From positions 1 through 12,322 of the forward strand of contig CACYBN010000018.1 in assembly GCA_902772675.1 (NCBI GenBank): a stretch of 12,322 bases of DNA. The letters are read 5' to 3'. Source of the DNA: an uncultured Erysipelotrichaceae bacterium. GTDB lineage: Bacteria; Bacillota_I; Bacilli_A; RF39; UBA660. A program made the position numbers and the translations under genes. Under the pieces are notes generated by a model, which saw only the letters and a program-made list of their open reading frames with translations, was not told the DNA's origin and did no database searches. This document shows, piece after piece, positions 6,817-12,322 of the stretch; positions within the stretch are counted from its first letter, which is position 1, and every line of letters begins with the position of its first letter.

Positions 6817-6846
6817 AAAAAGTCTAATTATAGACTTTTTTTTATA
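6817..6846 (+). terminator. intrinsic terminator after the transporter gene
   Basis: A 10-bp perfect stem (AAAAAGTCTA 6817-6826 with TAGACTTTTT 6831-6840), a 4-nt loop and further Ts (6841-6843). Five bases separate it from the transporter stop codon. Its right arm overlaps the likely -35 box of the next operon. Confidence 0.85.
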
Positions 6847-6859
6847 TTTAAATTATAAT
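6831..6859 (+). promoter_or_regulatory. predicted promoter of the membrane protein/PMM operon
   Basis: TATAAT (6854-6859) has a 17-bp spacer from TAGACT (6831-6836), which matches the TTGACA consensus at four of six positions. That -35 box is the right arm of the preceding terminator hairpin. The predicted start is near 6866, about 22 nt before the ATG. Confidence 0.55.
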
Positions 6860-6887
6860 ATTATTATGATAGAAGAGGGTGTTGTTA

Positions 6888-7562
6888 ATGAAAGCTAAAG
6901 AACCTAAAGTAAAAAAAGAAAAAGTAGAAAAGAAACCTACTGAGAAGAAATCTCTTTTTGCAAAAAAAGAAATTCCAGAATGGAAAAAAGAATTAAAAGA
7001 AAAACAAAAACAGGATCCATTAACTACTAAGGATTATGTATGTTGGGGACTATTTATATTATGTTTAATTATAGGAATGGTTCCATATGCTTTAAGAGCA
7101 ATTGATCCAACATATGATGATAGTTTATCTTTTTCTGAAAAAATAAAAGGTAATTCTTCTTCTGGAGCGGAAAAGAAAAAAGATACAACTTCTCAATTAT
7201 TATGTAATAAAGATATGGAAGAAGAGAATTTTAAATATACTGTATCAATAGATAATTCTTATAAAAATGGTAATGTAGTAAGTGGACAAATTATTTATAA
7301 AATTACTTCTGTAAAAGAACCATATACTTTTGATAATGTTAGAATTCCTGAATATGAGTCTTTTTCTTCTCTTAATTTAGATGGATTAGAAACTGAACAT
7401 GTACCTGGAAGCGATACATATACTGTAGTTATAGATTATGCTAAAAATGCTAGTTTGAGTAAAACTGAAGAATTACAAGCTCATTTTAAAGTTTATAGTG
7501 CTCAATATAATGATTACGAATCTAGTGGTTATATATGTACAACTAACAAGAAGGAGGGCTAA
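6888..7562 (+). CDS. hypothetical single-pass membrane protein
   Basis: I do not recognise this 224-residue protein. It has a strongly basic, Lys/Glu-rich N-terminal tail (1 to about 47) that should be cytoplasmic, one transmembrane helix (about 50-71, WGLFILCLIIGMVPYAL), a polar Ser/Lys linker (about 80-100) and a probably extracellular domain. That domain has two cysteines, near 106 and 217, that could form a disulfide bridging the ends of a beta-rich fold. There is no lipobox. I chose the ATG at 6888, 8 nt after GAGGG. An in-frame GTG at 6879 overlaps that site and is unlikely. The stop overlaps the next ATG (TAATG) and the final codons carry its ribosome binding site AAGGAGGG, so the two genes are translationally coupled. 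Coupling to a sugar-phosphate mutase hints at an envelope role, which is inference. Confidence 0.8.
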   Translation: MKAKEPKVKKEKVEKKPTEKKSLFAKKEIPEWKKELKEKQKQDPLTTKDYVCWGLFILCLIIGMVPYALRAIDPTYDDSLSFSEKIKGNSSSGAEKKKDTTSQLLCNKDMEEENFKYTVSIDNSYKNGNVVSGQIIYKITSVKEPYTFDNVRIPEYESFSSLNLDGLETEHVPGSDTYTVVIDYAKNASLSKTEELQAHFKVYSAQYNDYESSGYICTTNKKEG

Positions 7563-8938
7563 TGAAACTAACAAGAGAGATTAATAAAAATATATTTAGA
7601 GGTTATGATATAAGAGGAGTCTATCCAGTTGATTTAAATGAAGATGTTGCATATACAATTGGAAGAAGTTATGGTACTTATATTAAAAGATTTAAACAAG
7701 TAAGATGTGTAGTTGGTCATGATAATAGATATTCTTCACCTGAACTTGTTAAAGCTTTAGTAACTGGAATTATTGATAGTGGTATGGATGTAGTATATTT
7801 AGGTTTAGTAACTACTCCAATGTTTTATTACGCTCAAATTAAATTAAATATACCTGCAGGTGTAATGGTTACTGCTAGTCATAATCCAAAAGATGATAAT
7901 GGTTTTAAGTTTTCTGTTGATAAAAATGGAAACTGTAAGGGAGAAGAAATTCAAGAGTTCTATAGATTTACAATGGAACAAGAATTTGATAGTGATTATC
8001 TAGGAACACTTAGTGAATATGATATAAGAAATGATTATATTAAATTATATAAAGAAAACTTTAACTTTGGTGATAGAAAAATAAAAGTAGTATTAGATCC
8101 TGGTAATGGAACTACTACTTGTATAGTTAAAGATTTATATGATAACTTCCCAATTAATTATGAAATAATTTGTGGAGAAAGTGATCCAACATTCCCTAAT
8201 CACCATCCAGATCCATGTGTAGAAGATAATTTAACTATGCTTAAAGAAAGAGTATTAGAAACTAATGCTGATTTAGGTATAGCATTTGATGGTGATGGTG
8301 ATAGAGTAGGTGTAATTGATGAAAAAGGTAATTATATTCCTACTGATAAATATATGATTATAATAATTAGAGATATTATAAATAAAGTTGATAATAAGAA
8401 ATTCTTATATGATGTAAAATGTTCTAAATCCTTATCTGATGAAATAGAAAGATTGGGAGCAGAAGGTATCTGTTATAGAACTGGTAATTCATATACAAAA
8501 GCTAAAGTAAGAGATGATAATTTACCATTTGGTGGAGAATTATCAGGACATGTTTATTTTAGAGATAGATGGCCTGGATTTGATTCAGGATTGTATGCTG
8601 GTTTAAGATTATTAGAAATACTTAGTAAATCTAATAAAACAGTTAGTGAATTACTAGATGGAATAAATAAGTATTATTCTACTGAAGAATTAAAAGTAGC
8701 ATCTACTGATGAAAAGAAAGTAGAAGTAGTAGATAAAATAATTAATTATTGTAAAGAAAAAGGATATGAATGTAATACTATTGATGGAGTTAGAGTAAAC
8801 TTTAGTGATGGTTGGGCTTTAGTTAGATATAGTAATACAGGTCCTAATATAACATCGAGATTTGAAGCAAAAACTGAAGAAAGATTAGAAGAATTAAAAA
8901 AGGAATTTATGGATCTAATTAGTAAATATAATAATTAG
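7562..8938 (+). CDS. phosphomannomutase/phosphoglucomutase
   Basis: A 458-residue alpha-D-phosphohexomutase that interconverts hexose 6-phosphate and 1-phosphate, feeding nucleotide-sugar synthesis for envelope glycans. All four family motifs are intact: the phosphoserine loop TASHNP (Ser106), the Mg loop AFDGDGDRVG (D243, D245, D247), the sugar-binding loop GGELSGH (324-330) and the phosphate-binding loop RYSNTGP (422-428). GELSGH is close to the GEMSGH form of dual-specificity PMM/PGM enzymes (ManB/AlgC group) and unlike the glucosamine mutase form. The N-terminal FRGYDIRG is also typical, and length is normal. It overlaps the preceding membrane-protein gene by one base, with AAGGAGGG 3-4 nt before the ATG. 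Mannose versus glucose preference cannot be settled by eye. Confidence 0.93.
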   Translation: MKLTREINKNIFRGYDIRGVYPVDLNEDVAYTIGRSYGTYIKRFKQVRCVVGHDNRYSSPELVKALVTGIIDSGMDVVYLGLVTTPMFYYAQIKLNIPAGVMVTASHNPKDDNGFKFSVDKNGNCKGEEIQEFYRFTMEQEFDSDYLGTLSEYDIRNDYIKLYKENFNFGDRKIKVVLDPGNGTTTCIVKDLYDNFPINYEIICGESDPTFPNHHPDPCVEDNLTMLKERVLETNADLGIAFDGDGDRVGVIDEKGNYIPTDKYMIIIIRDIINKVDNKKFLYDVKCSKSLSDEIERLGAEGICYRTGNSYTKAKVRDDNLPFGGELSGHVYFRDRWPGFDSGLYAGLRLLEILSKSNKTVSELLDGINKYYSTEELKVASTDEKKVEVVDKIINYCKEKGYECNTIDGVRVNFSDGWALVRYSNTGPNITSRFEAKTEERLEELKKEFMDLISKYNN

Positions 8939-8961
8939 AAAGATTAATTTCTTTTTATTTT
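8936..8961 (+). terminator. possible weak terminator after the PMM gene
   Basis: An AT-rich 8-bp stem with one G-T pair (8936-8943 with 8950-8957) and a 6-nt loop overlaps the PMM stop codon and is followed by four Ts. The stem is weak. It marks the likely end of the two-gene operon before the topA promoter, but partial read-through is likely. Confidence 0.35.
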
Positions 8962-8966
8962 GTAAG

Positions 8967-8995
8967 TTGACAAAAAAATAAAAATTCTCTATAAA
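8967..8995 (+). promoter_or_regulatory. topA promoter
   Basis: A perfect -35 box TTGACA (8967-8972), a 17-bp spacer rich in A runs, and a -10 box TATAAA (8990-8995) make this the best consensus promoter in the window. The start near 9002 gives a leader of about 12 nt that contains AAGAGGTG. Confidence 0.8.
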
Positions 8996-9013
8996 TATAA
9001 AAGAGGTGTGTTT

Positions 9014-11035
9014 ATGGCAAAAAACTTAGTAATAGTGGAGTCTCCAAGTAAGAGTAGAACTATAGAGAAATATTTAGGAAAAGATTATAGAGTTGTATCA
9101 TCTAAAGGTCATATTAGAGATTTAGCAACAACTGGTAAATATGGATTAGGTGTAGATATAGAAAATGATTTTAAACCTAATTATGTAACAATACCTGGAA
9201 AGAGTAAAGTTATTAGTGATTTAAAAAAAGAAGTTAAGAGTCATGAAAAAATTTTTTTAGCAACCGACCCAGACCGTGAAGGAGAAGCTATATCATGGCA
9301 CTTAAAAGATGAATTGGGTATAAAAGAAGATGACTATGAAAGAGTATTATTCCATGAAATTACCCATGATAAAGTTATCGAAGCTTTTAAAAGTCCTAGA
9401 AAGATAGATTATGATTTAGTTCATTCTCAAGAAGCAAGAAGAATATTAGATAGAATTATTGGTTTTAGATTAAGTAAACTTATGCGTTCTAAAACTGGTG
9501 GAAAGAGTGCTGGTAGAGTTCAATCAGTAGCACTTAAACTAGTTGTTGATCGTGAAAGAGAAATAGAAGCTTTTGTACCTGTAGAATATTGGACTATTAC
9601 TGCAATTTTTAAAGAGTTTGAAGCTAAATTATTCCAATATGATCATAAAGATATAGAAGTACACACTGAACAAGAAGCAGATGATATCTTAAGTAAATTA
9701 TCTAATAGTTTTACTGTTGATAGTATTGAGACTAAATTAAAAAATAAAAAGGCAAAAGCTCCATTTATTACAAGTACTTTACAACAAGATGCTGTAAATA
9801 AATTAAACTTTACATCAAAAAAGACTATGTCTATTGCCCAAAAACTATATGAAGGAATAGATTTAGCTAATGAAACAGTCGGATTAATTACATACATGAG
9901 AACTGACTCAATTAGATTAAGTGATGATTTTATTAAAGCAGGTTATGCATTCATTAATGAAAAATATGGTAAAGAATATGTTGGTTATGTAAAAACAACT
10001 AAGAAAAAAGAAAATGTTCAAGATGCTCATGAAGCTATAAGACCTACAAGTATTAATAGAACTCCAGAGTCAATTAAAGAATATTTATCAGCAGATGAAT
10101 ATAAGTTGTATTCAATGATCTATTATAGAGCTTTAGCTTCTTTAATGGCTGATGCAAAAGTAAATGCTACTACAGTAGTACTTGATAATAATAATTATCA
10201 ATTTAAAGCTACAGGTCAAATATTAGTATTTGATGGATATTTAAAAGTATATAAAGATTATGAATCTAGTGAAGATAAAATATTACCAGATATGGCAAAA
10301 GATAGTACTTTTATATCTGAAAGCATTGAAAAGGAACAACATTTTACACAACCACCAGCAAGATATACTGAAGCTAAATTAATTAAAGAAATGGAAGAAT
10401 TAGGTATAGGTAGACCATCTACATATGCAACTATAATTGATACAATTAAAGAAAGAGAATATGTAATTTTAGAAGATAAAAAGTTTAAACCTACAGATCT
10501 AGGTATAGAAACAACTGATAAATTACAAGAATTTTTCTCTAGTATTATAAATGTTGAATATACAGCTAAAATGGAAAAAGAGTTAGATGAAATTGCTGAT
10601 GAAAAAGAAAATGAATTAGAAGTATTAAGAAACTTTTATGATAAGTTTGATCCATTATTAAAGAAAGCATTTTCTGAGATGGAAAAGAAAGGACCTGAAG
10701 AAACTGGAGAAAGTTGTCCAGAATGTGGAAGTCCTTTAGTAATAAGAAGTGGAAAATATGGAGAATTTGTAGCTTGTTCAAATTATCCAACTTGTAAATA
10801 TATAAAAAAAGAAGCTAAAGAAACTAAAGATATTTGTAAATGTCCTAAATGTGGTGGAACTATTATAGAAAGAACTACTAAAAAGGGAACAATATTCTAT
10901 GGATGTTCAAATTATCCTAAATGTAAGGTAGCAACATGGGATTTACCAACAGGTGAATTATGTCCTGCTTGTAAGAGTCTATTAGTGAATAAAAATGGGA
11001 CTGTAAAATGCAGTTCTTGTGAATATGAAAAATAG
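9014..11035 (+). CDS. topA: DNA topoisomerase I (type IA)
   Basis: This 673-residue enzyme relaxes negative supercoils by transient single-strand cleavage. The N-terminal TOPRIM domain starts at once (LVIVESPSKS with the catalytic Glu) and carries the metal motif DPDREGE at 85-91. The nucleophile is Tyr294 in GLITYMRTDS. The gate region with RIIGFRLS and GRVQSVALKL is complete. The C-terminus holds three four-cysteine zinc ribbons: C568/C571/C588/C594, C610/C613/C631/C637 and C650/C653/C666/C669. Length and layout match Firmicute TopA. I chose the ATG at 9014, with AAGAGG ending 7 nt upstream. A GTG two codons earlier (9008) lies within the ribosome binding site. It is transcribed alone from a strong promoter to its own terminator. 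Confidence 0.97.
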   Translation: MAKNLVIVESPSKSRTIEKYLGKDYRVVSSKGHIRDLATTGKYGLGVDIENDFKPNYVTIPGKSKVISDLKKEVKSHEKIFLATDPDREGEAISWHLKDELGIKEDDYERVLFHEITHDKVIEAFKSPRKIDYDLVHSQEARRILDRIIGFRLSKLMRSKTGGKSAGRVQSVALKLVVDREREIEAFVPVEYWTITAIFKEFEAKLFQYDHKDIEVHTEQEADDILSKLSNSFTVDSIETKLKNKKAKAPFITSTLQQDAVNKLNFTSKKTMSIAQKLYEGIDLANETVGLITYMRTDSIRLSDDFIKAGYAFINEKYGKEYVGYVKTTKKKENVQDAHEAIRPTSINRTPESIKEYLSADEYKLYSMIYYRALASLMADAKVNATTVVLDNNNYQFKATGQILVFDGYLKVYKDYESSEDKILPDMAKDSTFISESIEKEQHFTQPPARYTEAKLIKEMEELGIGRPSTYATIIDTIKEREYVILEDKKFKPTDLGIETTDKLQEFFSSIINVEYTAKMEKELDEIADEKENELEVLRNFYDKFDPLLKKAFSEMEKKGPEETGESCPECGSPLVIRSGKYGEFVACSNYPTCKYIKKEAKETKDICKCPKCGGTIIERTTKKGTIFYGCSNYPKCKVATWDLPTGELCPACKSLLVNKNGTVKCSSCEYEK

Positions 11036-11054
11036 GAATTCTTTCCTATTTTTT
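11028..11054 (+). terminator. intrinsic terminator of topA
   Basis: An 11-bp stem (AAAAATAGGAA 11028-11038 with TTCCTATTTTT 11043-11053) closes a 4-nt loop, and the 3' arm merges into a T run ending at 11054. The TAG stop codon is inside the left arm. Confidence 0.8.
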
Positions 11055-11056
11055 AG

Positions 11057-11085
11057 TTGTAAAATGTTTTAAACTAATTTATAAT
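11057..11085 (+). promoter_or_regulatory. promoter of the VirB2-like envelope operon
   Basis: TTGTAA (11057-11062) and TATAAT (11080-11085) have a 17-bp spacer. The predicted start near 11092 places GGAGGGG (11096-11102, overlapping) in a leader of about 19 nt. It marks the start of a new transcription unit separate from topA. Confidence 0.75.
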
Positions 11086-11110
11086 AAAATAGAGTGGAGG
11101 GGTGAATTCA

Positions 11111-12268
11111 ATGAAGGCCAAAATGAAATCATTTTTATTTGTATTTTTATTAATCGGTTTATTTTTTAGTAGTAATTTTGTAGTATACGGATCTAGTACT
11201 ATTACAGATTTGAATTGGAAAAAGACTACAATTACATGTACTTATTCAGATGGAAGTGCTTTTTCTTATGAGTATAGTAAGTCTGATGGTGAATATGTTA
11301 CTAATAGAGAAAGTTCTTCTGTAAGTGGTTCATCAAGAACAAGTCAAGGTACATATGGAAGTATTGCTTTTGCTAATAATAATGAACCAATCGATACGAG
11401 CACTCATATGTGTCATTCAAAAATGTTTTTTGGCGTTTTAACAACTAAGCAAAGAGTTGCTGGTGAAAATTATGAATATGAAACAACTTATTATAAGTTT
11501 AGTGATTCAGCTAATACTTCATTTGAAGTAGCTGATATTTTGGATAGTACAAACTTTTGGACATGGTTTTTTGCTGTAGGAGCAGAGGATGCATGGCAAC
11601 TAAACAATACTATGAAAAGTACTGATCTTGTTTCAGAAAAAATTGATATTGCATCAGGAGCTGGAACACCAGAAGAATATTATTATAAATCTGAACCTGA
11701 TTTAAAAGGTGGAAATACAAGATACTTAACTATTCATAAATATAATAATGCCTTAGTTTTAGAGGGACCAGATGCAACTACTTTGATCGATCAAGGATCA
11801 TCTTTAGATGAAACTATTTATGTAAATGATCCATCACCAAAGTATACTCAAAGTTCTTCTGGTTATGTAGTTTCTTATGATGCTGTTAGATACCAATTGG
11901 GTTCAGGAACAAAATATACTAGAACTTTAACTGACGAATCTGGTGGTGGAGATAACAGGAATGACTTGTGTACTTCAATAATGCCTCAAACATCTCTAGT
12001 TTTAAAAAGAATAATTAATATTATACAATTGTTAGCACCAACATTACTAATTATATTATGTGCGTTAGATCTTGGAAAAATTGTTATGGCTGGTAAGTTG
12101 GATGATGATTTACCAAAACAAAGATCAAAGATTATAAGAAGATTTATTGTTGCTGTTGCTATATTCTTCTTACCACTAATAGTACATTTATTAATTAACT
12201 TTATTATAAGTGCAAATGATGGTAAAGTTTCAGAACAAATTCAACAAATAGATTGTTTATTTGATTAA
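11111..12268 (+). CDS. secreted protein with C-terminal VirB2/TrbC-like two-helix module
   Basis: A 385-residue protein of unknown function. An N-terminal signal sequence (KAKMK followed by a hydrophobic core FLFVFLLIGLFF, about 7-27) precedes a polar Ser/Thr/Tyr-rich domain (about 30-290) that should lie outside the membrane. Two membrane helices then follow (about 303-325 and 345-366), joined by a short charged loop (KLDDDLPKQRSKIIRR), and a brief tail. The pattern of APxLLIILxALDLGK, charged loop, then RRxIxAxxIFFLPxIVxLL resembles the small VirB2/TrbC-like pilin-type subunits of type IV secretion systems in Firmicutes. This resemblance is from memory of the family, not from a search. The start ATG at 11111 follows GGAGGGG by 8 nt, and an in-frame GTG at 11102 overlaps that site. 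The next gene begins 26 bases later with no terminator between, so it is probably the first gene of an operon. Confidence 0.8.
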   Translation: MKAKMKSFLFVFLLIGLFFSSNFVVYGSSTITDLNWKKTTITCTYSDGSAFSYEYSKSDGEYVTNRESSSVSGSSRTSQGTYGSIAFANNNEPIDTSTHMCHSKMFFGVLTTKQRVAGENYEYETTYYKFSDSANTSFEVADILDSTNFWTWFFAVGAEDAWQLNNTMKSTDLVSEKIDIASGAGTPEEYYYKSEPDLKGGNTRYLTIHKYNNALVLEGPDATTLIDQGSSLDETIYVNDPSPKYTQSSSGYVVSYDAVRYQLGSGTKYTRTLTDESGGGDNRNDLCTSIMPQTSLVLKRIINIIQLLAPTLLIILCALDLGKIVMAGKLDDDLPKQRSKIIRRFIVAVAIFFLPLIVHLLINFIISANDGKVSEQIQQIDCLFD

Positions 12269-12293
12269 AATAAGGAAAGGGAGTGAATAGTAT

Positions 12294-12322
12294 ATGTTTC
12301 TAACAGGTGTACCCACAGTCGA
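12294..12322 (+). CDS. start of a downstream gene, truncated by the window edge
   Basis: An ATG at 12294 opens a frame reading MFLTGVPTV and runs off the window. AAGGGAG (12277-12283) lies 10 nt upstream, a good ribosome binding site. It is co-directional with, and 26 bases after, the VirB2-like gene, so it is most likely the same operon. Nine residues are too few to name a product. Confidence 0.6.

Noticed and set aside
9643..9897. Minus-strand open frames inside topA, including 10566-10790
   Set aside because: They are antisense shadows of a strongly conserved coding sequence, without ribosome binding sites or protein features.
684..12268. Mycoplasma-type genetic code (UGA as Trp)
   Set aside because: Conserved tryptophans are encoded by TGG and no in-frame TGA is seen in the genes. 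The lack of TGA stops among eight genes is explained by AT-richness.

Overview
The window is bacterial, very AT-rich chromosomal DNA. Reading frames are dominated by TTA/TTT/AAA/AGA/GAT codons, all eight complete genes stop with TAA or TAG, and Trp is TGG (so standard code 11, not the Mycoplasma code). Strong GGAGG-type ribosome binding sites, TTGnnA/TATAAT promoters, a B. subtilis-like short DnaE and a preQ1-I riboswitch point to a low-GC Firmicute or a relative of the Mollicutes, such as uncultured gut Bacilli (RF39/Erysipelotrichia-like). That placement is inference from style and gene content only.

Layout. (1) 1-161: a self-contained tRNA-Cys unit with promoter, tRNA and terminator. (2) 162-683: about 520 bases with no convincing gene. 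It holds an 11-bp tandem repeat with an inverted copy, a terminator hairpin reading on the minus strand, and a frame that may be a decayed gene. (3) 684-1460, minus strand: an inositol-monophosphatase-family phosphatase, the only minus-strand gene. (4) 1461-1749: divergent intergenic region with an intrinsic terminator that no visible gene explains. (5) 1750-6050: dnaE and tig (trigger factor), each with its own promoter. (6) 6074-6846: a compact unit of extended -10 promoter, preQ1-I riboswitch starting at about +1, a YhhQ-family queuosine-precursor transporter, and a terminator. (7) 6854-8938: a two-gene operon of an unrecognised single-pass membrane protein overlapping (TAATG) a phosphomannomutase/phosphoglucomutase. 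(8) 8967-11054: topA with a near-consensus promoter and a terminator. (9) 11057-12322: the start of a new operon. Its first gene is a secreted protein ending in a two-helix VirB2/TrbC-like membrane module; its second runs off the window.

Most of the window is housekeeping: replication (DnaE), DNA supercoiling (TopA), nascent-chain folding (trigger factor), sugar-phosphate supply for envelope glycans (PMM/PGM), tRNA modification supply (transporter) and a decoding tRNA. The least familiar parts are the two envelope proteins, 6888-7562 and especially 11111-12268. The latter could be the leading gene of a type IV secretion/pilus-like locus that continues past the right edge.
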